64,000 bases of DNA from Streptomyces sp. NBC_00568 (GTDB lineage: Bacteria > Actinomycetota > Actinomycetes > Streptomycetales > Streptomycetaceae), in the NCBI RefSeq assembly GCF_026341855.1, contig NZ_JAPENW010000001.1, positions 3,463,001-3,527,000 on the forward strand. Reading direction: 5' to 3'. A model generated the notes under the pieces. The model did not search any database, was not told where the DNA came from, and saw only the letters and a program-made list of their open reading frames with translations. A program made the translations under genes and the position numbers. This document shows positions 1 to 8,183 of the stretch, in pieces (position 1 is the stretch's first letter; each line of letters starts with the position of its first letter).

Positions 1-259
1 GCTTCCCAAGCTGAGAGCGTGACGGGTGCACATCGAGTGGCCGCATCGCCCTTTTTCCAAGGCGTGTTGCCTTCGGTGTGTCAGCAACGGCCATCTGCAC
101 GGGTGCAGCCTGTCGTCACCGTTCCGTCACAAGTAGTCGCCGCACGGAACCCTGCCGTTCTCCCGCCCTATCTGCACTCACGCACCACGACCACGCGTAC
201 CGCGGGGCAACAACCGACGACCGAAACCCGCGGACGAGACGACTCAGGGGGACGACAAC

Positions 260-832
260 ATGCGTCACAGCAACGGCATTCGCAGGGCGGCTCTGGCGAC
301 GACGGCGGTCACGGCCGTCGCGGCGGCGGTGACCGGCATCCTGCCCGGCACCGCCATGGCGGCGAGCACCACCACTACCTCTACCCCGCCGCCCGCCTGC
401 CCGGCCTCCGCCCTCCAGGTCAGCGCCTGGCAGGCCGCCCACCCGCCCGTCGGGACCGGGACCGGGGCGGCGGTCGTGCAGTTCACCAACGTCTCCCGGA
501 AGACGTGCGTCCTGAAGGGCCATCCGACGGTCTCGGGCGCCGGCAACGGCTCCCCCGCCCACAACACCCCGCTCAAGGTCACCCCCACCGGCAGGGCGGC
601 CACCGTGACGGTCCGGCCGCACGGGAAGGCGTGGGTGAAGCTGACCTTCGTCCAGGTCCAGGGGGAGGGCGACGGCTACTGCGTGTCGGGCAAGACCCCG
701 GCGGCGTATCCGACGATGGTCATCGGGCTGCCGCACTCCGGGAGGCACCAGGTCGCCCTGAACGACGGGTGGTGGGCCGAGTGCGACAACAAGGTGACCG
801 TCACCCCGGTCTCGGCGGTCAAGCCTTCCTGA
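260..832 (+). CDS. Secreted DUF4232-like protein
   Basis: A 190-residue exported protein of unknown function. Residues 1-35 form a Sec-type signal peptide: basic start, long Ala/Val core, and an AMA-type cleavage site. The mature part fits the DUF4232 fold common in actinomycetes: an early Cys after a Pro run, a VVQFTNVS strand, a TCVLKGHP motif, and a late Cys-pair region (WWAECDN). DUF4232 proteins are usually lipoproteins or secreted proteins about this long; no enzyme residues are known for them. The ATG is preceded by a GGGGGA run. It stands alone, followed by a strong hairpin. Family call is from motif pattern only. Confidence 0.8.
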   Translation: MRHSNGIRRAALATTAVTAVAAAVTGILPGTAMAASTTTTSTPPPACPASALQVSAWQAAHPPVGTGTGAAVVQFTNVSRKTCVLKGHPTVSGAGNGSPAHNTPLKVTPTGRAATVTVRPHGKAWVKLTFVQVQGEGDGYCVSGKTPAAYPTMVIGLPHSGRHQVALNDGWWAECDNKVTVTPVSAVKPS

Positions 833-914
833 CCCCCCGTCCCCACAAATCGAGGAGCCTGCATGACGATCGCAAGGCTCTGACCTACATGTTTACGAGG
901 AACTGCACATAAGT

Positions 915-963
915 GCAGGTCAGCGACTCAATGCACCTTCGGTGCGCTGAGTCGCTGACCTGC
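915..963. terminator. Long perfect hairpin after DUF4232 gene
   Basis: A 16-bp perfect inverted repeat (915-930 with 948-963) encloses a second 5-bp stem (933-937 with 941-945). No T-run follows, which is normal for Streptomyces terminators. It lies about 80 bp after the DUF4232 stop. It could instead belong to a decayed mobile element, because element-like repeats start right after it. Confidence 0.55.
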
Positions 964-965
964 GG

Positions 966-1037
966 TGATCAAACTCCGATGACACAAACTCGCGTCCGTC
1001 AAAGTCCGATGGCAAACGGTCAAGATCCGGTGGCGCA
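966..1037 (+). repeat. Three imperfect direct repeats resembling an IS21-type end
   Basis: Three diverged copies of a roughly 20-bp unit follow each other: GATCAAACTCCGATGACA, GTCAAAGTCCGATGGCA and GTCAAGATCCGGTGGCG. IS21-family elements are known to carry several such repeats at each end as transposase sites. No istA or istB reading frame is present, so this would be a solitary relic. The rest of the gap up to 1369 holds no gene that I can support, apart from a short tRNA-Ser-like stretch near 1298-1313. Confidence 0.3.
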
Positions 1038-1369
1038 GGACAACCCAGACGCACCTTCGGCGGCACGCCTCGCCCCCAACCCGCGCCGAAGCCGAGACCG
1101 CGTTGGCGAGCCATCTCTGAGCGCTCACCTGGGCAGGAGCACGCGACCGGCCAATCGCCACCGTCTCAGTTTCCGTCTCATTCACCACCGTTCACGGATG
1201 TTCAGACGAGACCACAAGCCCACTCCCCCGAGCCGACCAGCCGCGCATGAACGCAGGTGAACGTCCCCGAACGCGGCCCAAGACCCCATCAACACAGTTG
1301 GAAAGCGTGTTGGCATCGGAGTTGGGTTACGGCCCGCGGGAGGGCGGCGATGCGTGATCAGCTTGGGGC

Positions 1370-1834
1370 GTGGAGACCATCATCGCCAGCGGCATAGCCG
1401 TCCTGGGAACGCTGCTCGGGTCGGGGATCACTCTGGCGTTCCAGCAGCGCACCGCCGACAGGAGCCATCAGTTCACCCGTCGCGAGAAGCAGCGGCAGGA
1501 GCGACTCGATGCCTACTCTGCCTACGCCGGCGCGTTGGTCAACTACCGTCGCTGCCTGGTGCACCTCTGGTTCTGCGAGCACGAACAGCCACCACCGGAG
1601 GATCCTGACACGGTGCGGATCCGTGCCTACGACCTACGCTCCAACGCCCAGGAAGCGCTGTTCCGAGTGCAGATGCTCACCGATGACGAAACGCTGAGCC
1701 GGTCCGCGGAGGACGTACTCGCAGGCGTTACGGCGCTGTCCAAGACAGACAGCAGAACAGAACTCGACAACGCCAGGGTACGGACCCGCGACGACATCAG
1801 CCGACTGGTCAGAGCAGTCAAGCAGCACCTCTGA
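1370..1834 (+). CDS. Small membrane-anchored hypothetical protein
   Basis: A 154-residue protein that I do not recognise. One hydrophobic segment at residues 4-24 (IIASGIAVLGTLLGSGITLA) is followed by a charged, probably helical cytoplasmic part rich in Arg, Glu and Gln (residues 30-60) and a second helical half. This layout, one N-terminal anchor plus coiled helices, is common in short actinobacterial proteins near mobile DNA. The start is GTG with a TTGGGG stretch just upstream. It stands alone between element-like repeats and the GIY-YIG gene. Codon use is less GC-biased than in the core genes (several AAC/ACA/CAG-rich stretches), which fits accessory DNA. Confidence 0.6.
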   Translation: METIIASGIAVLGTLLGSGITLAFQQRTADRSHQFTRREKQRQERLDAYSAYAGALVNYRRCLVHLWFCEHEQPPPEDPDTVRIRAYDLRSNAQEALFRVQMLTDDETLSRSAEDVLAGVTALSKTDSRTELDNARVRTRDDISRLVRAVKQHL

Positions 1835-2109
1835 GGCACTTGCAGACGTGCTGGTTCGTAGACCCTCACACTGGCAGCGGCCGCACCGCAAGCGCACCAG
1901 ATCGAGCGGGGAACAGCGGGGAATCACGGTGAACGCAGCCGGGCCCAACGAGGCTACATCGCGGCCGTTCGCCCAGGTCAGCGGCCGAGTCGACCCCAAA
2001 TGCCCGCAGCTTCCCAAGCTGATGTCACCGCAGCTACGCAGGCGAGGGACGTTCTGTCAGCGGCGACCAGTAGCCTGCGACGATCAGCCGTCGCGCGCCT
2101 GGAGATGCC

Positions 2110-2655
2110 GTGGAAGCTACCGCTCTCGTCAGTCCCGATCAGTTGTGGTCGGCGCAGGAGGTCTTGGTGCGTCCGAGTCCTGTACCGGCGGCGGCAGGGG
2201 TCTACGGGTGGCACTTCGAGCAGCCGCCCCACCCCGACCTGGACGCTGGTCGCCTGCTGTACGTCGGTATAGCCCCGCGGTTCATGGCGAACCGGACCAG
2301 CACGCAGAACCTTCGCAAGCGGGTGCGCTACCACTACCGGGGCAACGCGGCCGGCTCGACGCTGCGGCTCACCCTCGGATGCCTGCTCGGCCTTGAGCTG
2401 CGTCGCGTGGGCAGCGGCAAGCGGATGACCTTCGGCAAGGCCGGCGAAGCCACCCTGAGCCAGTGGATGGCGGACAACGCGCGGGTGTGCTGGATTGAGC
2501 AGAGCGAACCATGGGACCTGGAGTCACAGCTCATCTCCCAGCTCGACCTCCCGCTGAACCTCGACCAGAACCGCCACAACGCGTTCCACGGTCGCCTGAA
2601 GGAGATACGAGCCCAAGCACGCCAGCGAGCACGAGAGTTGCCCATTAGCTCGTAG
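2110..2655 (+). CDS. GIY-YIG-type nuclease domain protein
   Basis: A 181-residue protein matching the single-domain GIY-YIG pattern. The first motif reads GVYGW (residues about 30-34), the second LLYVGIAP (about 49-56), then LRKRVRYHYRGN supplies the conserved Arg region, and EQSEPWDLESQLISQL carries the conserved Glu before a PLNLDQNRHN block typical of the family. GIY-YIG enzymes cut DNA with one metal ion; small stand-alone members occur in restriction, repair and mobile elements. The first motif has Gly-Trp in place of the usual Tyr-Ile-Gly, so activity is uncertain. The start is GTG. It sits in an accessory stretch with no partner methylase or recombinase visible nearby. Confidence 0.7.
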   Translation: MEATALVSPDQLWSAQEVLVRPSPVPAAAGVYGWHFEQPPHPDLDAGRLLYVGIAPRFMANRTSTQNLRKRVRYHYRGNAAGSTLRLTLGCLLGLELRRVGSGKRMTFGKAGEATLSQWMADNARVCWIEQSEPWDLESQLISQLDLPLNLDQNRHNAFHGRLKEIRAQARQRARELPISS

Positions 2656-2937
2656 GCCGCCGAACGGGCCGTTGCCTGGGCCGTCTCTGGGCCGTCCGAG
2701 GCCGCTGAACAGTGGCCAATGACGACCAACGACGACCACCAGGCGCACATGCCCACCGCTCCTGAGCAGCGAAAACGCAGGTCACCAAGGTCTCTGACAA
2801 GACCCAGGGCAAGAAGAAGTAACTTTTGTGATCATGACTCTCACCTGTGCGTATGGCGCGGGTGGGAGGCATTTTCGTGACTCTTTCATTTGCCGCGCCG
2901 CCTGGAGTGTCGGCGGACCCGCTGGGCATCAACGGCC

Positions 2938-3235
2938 GAGTTGCTCCTGCGCTACGCCACGGTGGACTTCGCTGGCGCGGTCTTCGCGTACCCCCTCACG
3001 ATCGCCACGGAGGCCGCCCCTTTCGTGCTCCTGGGGGTCGGTGGAAGAGCAGACTTTTGCCGACACACCCGACGCCACGGTGCACATGGCTTCGCTGCGT
3101 GGGGTGGACGCGGCCCATCCGGTCCTCCTCGACGTCGACCTGTCAGGGTGCCTGTTCACCGGGACCGTGCACCTGGACCAGCTGCGGCTGGAGGGCACTT
3201 GTTCCTTCGGCGGAGTCCCGCCCCGAACGCAGACT
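2938..3235 (+). pseudogene. Frameshifted pentapeptide-repeat protein remnant
   Basis: Two adjoining frames give consecutive parts of one recognisable protein. Frame one (from 2938) reads LLLRYATVDFAGAVFAYPL and ends near 3035. A different frame then reads SVEEQTFADTPDA, followed by MASLRGVDAAHPVLLDVDL, SGCLFTGTVHLDQLRLEG and a SFGGVPP end. This matches the C-terminal half of large Streptomyces pentapeptide-repeat proteins, where these blocks are continuous. The frame change lies around 3030-3045, and the N-terminal half is missing. It is a decayed gene. A lysine-rich tail ending in a stop at 2822 just upstream may be the end of another lost gene. Confidence 0.65.
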
Positions 3236-3422
3236 GCTGCACGGCTACTGGCTGCTGTCCGGTTACGGCCTGCGCGCTTCCCGGACCCCCGGGCTTCAGG
3301 GGCCCGGCCGCACGGTTACGAAGCCATGACATCGGGGCGTACAACCGGTGCGCCCCAGCCCGGGTCGAACACATGGACGCGGCGCATCCGCGGTCCTGAC
3401 GACCGACTCGAAAGGCTCTCGC

Positions 3423-4913
3423 ATGTCCCGTGCACGACGCAGAACCCGCAGCGCCCGGCTCACGGCGCCCCTGGCCGCCGCCGCGCTGCTGGCCGGAGGG
3501 GCCGGCGCCTGGGTGTTCACCGGGGCCACCGCTCAGGCCGCCACCGGATCGGCGGACGCCCGGGACGACTTCAACGGGGACGGGTACGCGGACCTGGTCG
3601 TCGGGGCCCCGGACGCGACCGTTTCGAGCAAGGCCCGCGCAGGCTACGTGGCCGTCATGTACGGCTCCGCCGACGGGCTCTCCACGGCGAAGAAGAAGAT
3701 CGTCAGCCGCTCCACCACCGGGGTTCCCGGCGCCGCCACGGCGAACCAGCGCTTCGGGGCCACCTTCACCAAGGGCGACCTGGACCGCGACGGATTCAGC
3801 GACCTCGTGATCGGGGGCGGCACGGCCGGCTCGGTCGTCCTGTGGGGCTCCGCCTCCGGGCTCACCGGCGGCACGGCCCTCGCCGGGTACGGCGCCTCTC
3901 CGCAAGCCGGCGACTTCGACGGCGACGGGAAGACGGACCTCGCCCTGTTCTCCGCGCAGAACGTCGGCGGCGACGACCCCGCGGGCGCTCCGGCCGCCCT
4001 GTGGAAGGGCCCGGTGTCGCGCGCCGGCAAGCCGGCCGCCGTTCTGAACCTGCTCGACACATCCCTGTGGTGGGGCTACGAGGCGGACGACGAGACCTGC
4101 GCCACCAACGGCGGCTGCGAGGACGGCCCGTCCTCGATCACCGGCCCCGTCACCTCCGGCGAGGTCGGCGACGTCAACGGCGACGGCAAGGACGACATCG
4201 TCCAGTGGAGCTACGCGGGCGACGGCGAGTGGGCCAACCGCCTGCTGTACGGCGGCAGCGCGGGCTTCACGCGCGGCCAGGTACCCGGGGCGGACACCAA
4301 CCACACCGGCACGGGCACGGGCATCGGTGACGTCAACGGCGACGGCTTCGACGACGTGGTGGTCGGCGCCGACAGTTGGAACAAGAAGGTGAGGGTCGCC
4401 TTCGGCTCGGCCTCCGGCCTGTCCGACGCGAACGTGCAGTCCTTCGACCAGGACCTGCCGGGCTTCCCGGGTGCCCAGGAGCAGGGCGACGCGCTCGGCA
4501 CCGCCGTCTCCGTCGGCGACGTCACCGGCGACGGCTACGCGGACATCGCGCTCGGCATCCCCGGCGAGGACTTCGACGGCCTGAAGGACGCCGGTTCGAT
4601 CGCCCTGCTGCACGGCAGCGCCTCCGGGGTCACCGGCACCGGCGCGCAGACCTTCCACCAGAACACGGCCGGGATCTCCGGGGCCGCAGAGAAGAACGAC
4701 AGGTTCGGCGTGAGCACCGCGCTCCTGGACGTCAACGGCAACGGCCGCCTGGACCTCGCCGCCGGCTCGATCGCCGAGAACAGCGACAACGGGGCCGTCT
4801 GGGTGCTGCGCGGCACGTCGACCGGCCTCACCGCCAAGTCGTCCCTCGCGTTCGGCGGCGGAACCCTGGGCGCGCCGGCCACGGACGCCCGGTTCGGCAC
4901 CGACCTGCGCTGA
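3423..4913 (+). CDS. Secreted FG-GAP repeat protein
   Basis: A 496-residue exported protein. Residues 1-40 are a signal peptide (twin Arg run, Ala/Leu core, AQA site). The rest carries seven Ca-binding FG-GAP/integrin-alpha type repeats, each with a D-x-N/D-G-D-G loop: DFNGDGYADL, DLDRDGFSDL, DFDGDGKTDL, DVNGDGKDDI, DVNGDGFDDV, DVTGDGYADI and DVNGNGRLDL. Seven repeats should close one beta-propeller. The start at 3423 is preferred over an upstream in-frame GTG because it begins the signal peptide and follows a CGAAAGG site. Such proteins are abundant in Streptomyces; the ligand is unknown. It stands alone and is closed by a hairpin. Confidence 0.88.
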   Translation: MSRARRRTRSARLTAPLAAAALLAGGAGAWVFTGATAQAATGSADARDDFNGDGYADLVVGAPDATVSSKARAGYVAVMYGSADGLSTAKKKIVSRSTTGVPGAATANQRFGATFTKGDLDRDGFSDLVIGGGTAGSVVLWGSASGLTGGTALAGYGASPQAGDFDGDGKTDLALFSAQNVGGDDPAGAPAALWKGPVSRAGKPAAVLNLLDTSLWWGYEADDETCATNGGCEDGPSSITGPVTSGEVGDVNGDGKDDIVQWSYAGDGEWANRLLYGGSAGFTRGQVPGADTNHTGTGTGIGDVNGDGFDDVVVGADSWNKKVRVAFGSASGLSDANVQSFDQDLPGFPGAQEQGDALGTAVSVGDVTGDGYADIALGIPGEDFDGLKDAGSIALLHGSASGVTGTGAQTFHQNTAGISGAAEKNDRFGVSTALLDVNGNGRLDLAAGSIAENSDNGAVWVLRGTSTGLTAKSSLAFGGGTLGAPATDARFGTDLR

Positions 4914-4925
4914 ACGGTCCGGCGG

Positions 4926-4960
4926 GAGGCGGGGCGGCCCACCCGGGGCCGCCCCGCCTC
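4926..4960 (+). terminator. Terminator hairpin after FG-GAP gene
   Basis: A 14-bp perfect GC-rich stem (4926-4939 with 4947-4960) and a 7-nt loop, 12 bp after the stop codon of the FG-GAP gene. Confidence 0.75.
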
Positions 4961-5123
4961 TGTCGTCTCCGGCCCGGGTTCGTCAGTCCAGGTGTGTCGG
5001 CGGGCGGATCGGCTCCCTGCCGGGCAGGCCCGTCCTCCGCGGCGGCGGACGGCGCGCCGGAACAAGATCAGCACGCACCCCGGACACCCTGCCGACCAAG
5101 AAACGATCAGTTAGAGGACCCGT

Positions 5124-5453
5124 ATGGCCACGCCGGAGCAAGTGAGGGAAGCACTCACCCAAAGGCTTTCAGGACTCCAGGGGCAAGGGGGAGAAACCTC
5201 TCTTGAGGTCCTTGAGGTGAAGGTGCCCTCCGTCTTCCCGGAACTGCTTCTGAAGATCCGGGTCCGTGTCTCAGGGCAGCTCTGGGAAGTCTCACTCGAC
5301 TACCAGGGCCATGAAGCGAGCCTGGTGAGCGGAGACCTCGCCGAGGACACCCTGAACTACCTCGGGTTCCTCGTACGCACCCACCTCTTCGAGTGGTGGC
5401 ACACGAAGGACACGGAGAAGTTTTCGGCGCGCATGGGGAAGAGACTGGACTGA
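5124..5453 (+). CDS. Hypothetical protein, 109 residues
   Basis: A small soluble protein that I do not recognise. It has no signal peptide or membrane segment. It looks like an alpha/beta domain: a helical, Gln/Glu-rich start (TPEQVREALTQRL), alternating hydrophobic strands (LEVLEVKVPSVFPELLLKIRV, then VSGQLWEVSLDYQG), and an aromatic C-terminal helix (LFEWWHTKD). A GAGG site sits 6 nt before the ATG. Moderate codon bias (CTT, TCT, AGT codons) suggests accessory origin. It stands alone between a terminator and a 530-bp gap. Confidence 0.6.
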   Translation: MATPEQVREALTQRLSGLQGQGGETSLEVLEVKVPSVFPELLLKIRVRVSGQLWEVSLDYQGHEASLVSGDLAEDTLNYLGFLVRTHLFEWWHTKDTEKFSARMGKRLD

Positions 5454-5541
5454 GACGCCTTCCGATCAGTGATCACTGCTCACTGATCACCGCTCGGCGG
5501 CCAAGCCTCATGTTCAGGTCCCGGGCCGGTCCCGGGCAGGC

Positions 5542-5658
5542 CTAGCAGTCCCTTCCCGGGGCGAGGTCCGGCAGAGCCGTGCGGAGCCAGTCGGCGAGCA
5601 CGGAGAAGTCGTCGTCCTTGAGGCCCTCGGCCGGGTCGACGCGGTGAAGCAGTGAAGG
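5542..5658 (-). pseudogene. C-terminal fragment of a lost gene
   Basis: On the minus strand a short open stretch reads LLHRVDPAEGLKDDDFSVL, then ADWLRTALPDLAPGRDC and a TAG stop. The composition is that of a real protein C-terminus and the frame shows strong GC at third positions, but an in-frame stop lies immediately upstream and no start is available. It is probably the tail of a gene removed by deletion. The parent family is not recognised. The rest of the 5454-5986 gap shows no gene. Confidence 0.4.
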
Positions 5659-5986
5659 GCCTCAGGTCCGGAGAGTACGAGCCCTCGGCCGCCGTGTCGC
5701 CCCGATTCCGCCGCCGGGACGATCTGCGCGGAAGTGTCGGCAGATGTCTGATCGAGCCCTCTGGCCTGCGCGTTCTCCAGGAGTGGGCGCGCTTGTCGGG
5801 AGAGACGGGGCCGTGGCTGCCGGGTGGGGGGCTCGTGCGTACACTGCGCGCAATCATGGCGGCCTGCCGGGGGGCATCGACAGGTCAGTCCTTGAGTGAT
5901 CTCACTTTCGCTGTGGACAACCGCGTTCGCCGTGGGTCCTTCCCCTGCCCGGCCCCCTCGACCCGGCTGACTGTTTCTGGAGAAAA

Positions 5987-6754
5987 ATGCGCATACGTAC
6001 TGCCGCGGCCGCCACCGTCGGCACCTTCGCGCTGCTGTCGTTTCTGACGCCTGCGGCGCATGCGGACACGAAGAAGGGGGACACCACCTTCACCTCGCTG
6101 TCCTTCAGCAGGACGACCGTCAACGTCGGCGTCAGCGCGACGCAGAAGCTGACGGTCACCGCCACCGCCAAGGACGGATCCGGGATCAAGGAGATCTACG
6201 GCGCCAAGCTGCTGAGCCCCGACAGCCGGATCATCCACACCGGCTCCAGCACCTGCACACGGCCGTCGTCGACGACCAGGAAGTGTGTGTACACGTACAA
6301 CCTGGACCCCGACCGCACCGACTACTACGACCTCAAGAACAGCTCGGCCGGTACCTGGCACTTCACCGCGGAAGCCTCCTCCATGGACGGGGACTTCTAC
6401 GACCTCCAGGACAGCGCTCCGTTCAAGGTCAAGCGGTACGCCCGGCTGGCGAGCACGCAGGCGTCGCCCGAGCCTGTCGTCAAGGGCCACACCCTCACCG
6501 TCACCGGGACGCTGACCCGGGCCAACTGGGACACCAACGCGTACGCGGGGTACAGCGGCCAGTCGGTGGCGCTCCAGTTCAAGAAGTCCGGCTCCTCGAC
6601 GTACACCACGGTCAAGACCGTCAGCACGGACAGCAGCGGCAAGCTCAGGACGACGGTCACCGCGAATGCGACCGGCACCTGGCGCTGGAAGTTCGCCGGC
6701 ACCGGTACCACCAGCGGCGCGACCGCCTACGGCGACAGCGTCACGGCGCGCTAG
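5987..6754 (+). CDS. Secreted two-domain beta protein
   Basis: A 255-residue exported protein of unknown function. Residues 1-26 are a signal peptide ending in AHA. The mature part has two beta-rich domains. The first (about 30-150) has a TFTSLSFSRTTVNVG start, a Cys pair (STCTRPSSTTRKCVY) and a YYDLKNSSAGTWHF strand. The second (about 150-255) resembles an Ig/FN3-like repeat with TVTGTLTRANWDTNAYAG and a TGTWRWKFAGTGTTSG end. Secreted proteins of this design are common in Streptomyces. The ATG follows GGAGAAAA closely. It is followed by a bidirectional hairpin. Confidence 0.72.
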   Translation: MRIRTAAAATVGTFALLSFLTPAAHADTKKGDTTFTSLSFSRTTVNVGVSATQKLTVTATAKDGSGIKEIYGAKLLSPDSRIIHTGSSTCTRPSSTTRKCVYTYNLDPDRTDYYDLKNSSAGTWHFTAEASSMDGDFYDLQDSAPFKVKRYARLASTQASPEPVVKGHTLTVTGTLTRANWDTNAYAGYSGQSVALQFKKSGSSTYTTVKTVSTDSSGKLRTTVTANATGTWRWKFAGTGTTSGATAYGDSVTAR

Positions 6755-6842
6755 ACCGACCCTCCGGGGGCGCTGTCCCCGAACCCGCCGGATTCGCTCC
6801 GGGCCCTGCCCTCGTCGCGTCGCGGCCGAGCCGTCGAGCGCG

Positions 6843-6871
6843 AAGGGCCCCGTCGTGATGACGGGGCCCTT
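6843..6871. terminator. Bidirectional terminator between convergent genes
   Basis: A perfect 12-bp stem (6843-6854 with 6860-6871) with a 5-nt loop. It reads AAGGG-to-CCCTT, so it can serve both the plus-strand secreted protein and the minus-strand mtpA, whose stop is at 6887. Confidence 0.75.
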
Positions 6872-6886
6872 CTGTACGTACGTAGC

Positions 6887-7039
6887 TCAGCCGCACTGGC
6901 AGGGATTGCCCGACTGGCAGCCGCAGCCGCAGCCGGAGCCGCAGCCGCAGGCGCCGAACAAAGGGAGACTTTTGATCTCGGCGGGCTGTTGGGTGTCGCG
7001 GTCCCGTGTCGGGTCGGGCGTGCTGGGGGATTCGGCCAT
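6887..7039 (-). CDS. mtpA: Metallothionein-like Cys-rich peptide MtpA
   Basis: A 50-residue peptide whose last 22 residues hold seven Cys in CxC and CxCxC patterns (ACGCGSGCGCGC, then NPCQCG), as expected for a metal-binding metallothionein-like peptide. The start at 7039 is set by an excellent AAGGAGGG site 5 nt upstream; longer in-frame starts lack one. The N-terminal half (about 28 residues) is acidic, rich in Pro/Asp/Arg, and lacks Cys. In Streptomyces a gene of this type, mtpA, is known next to phoU and the phoRP operon, and this position is the same. A link to phosphate response is inferred from position. Confidence 0.75.
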   Translation of the reverse strand: MAESPSTPDPTRDRDTQQPAEIKSLPLFGACGCGSGCGCGCQSGNPCQCG

Positions 7040-7324
7040 GGGTCCCTCCTTCAGGCACGGAAGCGTGCGAGGCACGCTGCGCCGCACAGTTCCTGTCGCC
7101 CATCTCATGCCCACCCGGACGGGCGCATCAACGGCGCACTGAGGCGTCCCGCGCGCCCGGGAGGCGAATCCCACGCGGGGCGGGCCGGGAACCGAACCCG
7201 TCCCCTCCCCCTCGCCGGGGAGAGGACGGGGACGGGAGGAGGGGAGAGGAGAAGGGAAGGGAAGGGAAGGGAAGGGGAGGCGAGCCCGGGCTCGGGCTCG
7301 GGTGCGCCCGTCGGGTGGAGAGAG

Positions 7325-8014
7325 CTACGCCCCCTCCACCCCCGTGACCGGCTGGATGTCCTGCTGGAGTTCGTCGGCGTGCTCGCCGGTGACCAGGTAG
7401 ACCACGCGCTTGGCGACCGAGACGGCGTGGTCGGCGAAGCGCTCGTAGTAGCGGCCGAGCAGGGTGACGTCGACGGCGGTCTCGATGCCGTGCTGCCACT
7501 TGTCGTCCAGCAGGTGCTGGAAGAGCGTGCGGTGCAGGAGGTCCATCTCGTCGTCGTCCTGCTCCAGCTGCATCGCCAGGTCGACGTCCTTGGTGATGAT
7601 GACCTCGGCGGCCTTGGCCATCAGGCGCTGGGCGAGCTGGCCCATCTCCAGGATCGTCGCGTGCAGGTCGTGCGGGACGGCACGGTCCGGGAAGCGCAGC
7701 CGGGCCAGCTTGGCCACGTGCTGGGCCAGGTCGCCGGAGCGCTCCAGGTCGGCCGACATACGGAGCGAGGTGACGACGATACGGAGATCCGTCGCCACCG
7801 GCTGCTGGCGGGCCAGCAGGGCTATCGCCCGCGCCTCCAGCTCGTGCTGAAGATCGTCGACCCTCTGGTCGGCAGCGATCACGCTCTCGGCCAGCTTCAG
7901 GTCGGAGTCGAGGATCGCCGTCGTGGCGCGCCCGATCGCCGACCCGACGAGCCGGGCCATCTCGACCAGGCCGTCTCCGATCGAGTCAAGTTCCTCGTGA
8001 TACGCGTCACGCAT
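7325..8014 (-). CDS. phoU: Phosphate regulator PhoU
   Basis: A 229-residue cytoplasmic regulator of the Pho system, the normal length for PhoU. It shows two PhoU three-helix repeats. Each has the metal-binding E/DxxxD pattern: ADQRVDDLQHELEARAIALL in the first, and the matching DDEMDLLHRTLFQHLLDD in the second. The ends of the repeats read SADLERSGDLAQHVAKLARL and RYYERFADHAVSVAKRVVYL. PhoU restrains PhoR-type kinases when phosphate is ample. The gene is divergent from phoR, and a PHO box lies in the shared region, oriented toward phoU. It is followed by a 285-bp gap and then mtpA. Confidence 0.95.
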   Translation of the reverse strand: MRDAYHEELDSIGDGLVEMARLVGSAIGRATTAILDSDLKLAESVIAADQRVDDLQHELEARAIALLARQQPVATDLRIVVTSLRMSADLERSGDLAQHVAKLARLRFPDRAVPHDLHATILEMGQLAQRLMAKAAEVIITKDVDLAMQLEQDDDEMDLLHRTLFQHLLDDKWQHGIETAVDVTLLGRYYERFADHAVSVAKRVVYLVTGEHADELQQDIQPVTGVEGA

Positions 8015-8150
8015 GTGGTTGTCCCTCTCCTACGTCAACTTCGGGGTCCGGGGTCCGGGACCTGGCTGTTCCGGCCGCCGTACCGCCGCCGGACGGACCC
8101 GTGAACCCCACGTTCCCACGGTCGGGCCCCTACGCGTCCGTTTCCGGCAC

Positions 8151-8183
8151 CACAAATGAACCACTACTGGCTCCTGGGTGAAC
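8151..8183 (-). promoter_or_regulatory. PHO box (PhoP site) between phoU and phoR
   Basis: Read on the minus strand, three adjoining 11-nt units run 8183-8173, 8172-8162 and 8161-8151: GTTCACCCAGG, AGCCAGTAGTG and GTTCATTTGTG. Units one and three fit the known Streptomyces PhoP direct-repeat consensus (GTTCACC core); the middle unit is poor. A weak fourth unit may extend toward phoR. The location suggests PhoP control of both phoU and phoRP. Confidence 0.75.

Noticed and set aside
1298..1313. Complete tRNA-Ser gene
   Set aside because: Only 16 bp resemble a tRNA; no acceptor stem or T arm is present, so it is at most a fragment.
2772..2822. Small Lys-rich protein gene
   Set aside because: The open stretch is only 18 codons between stops with no start; it is kept only as a possible gene tail.
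5652..6047. Plus-strand 131-residue frame in the 5.5 kb gap
   Set aside because: It overlaps the secreted-protein start, lacks a ribosome site, and shows no protein-like pattern.
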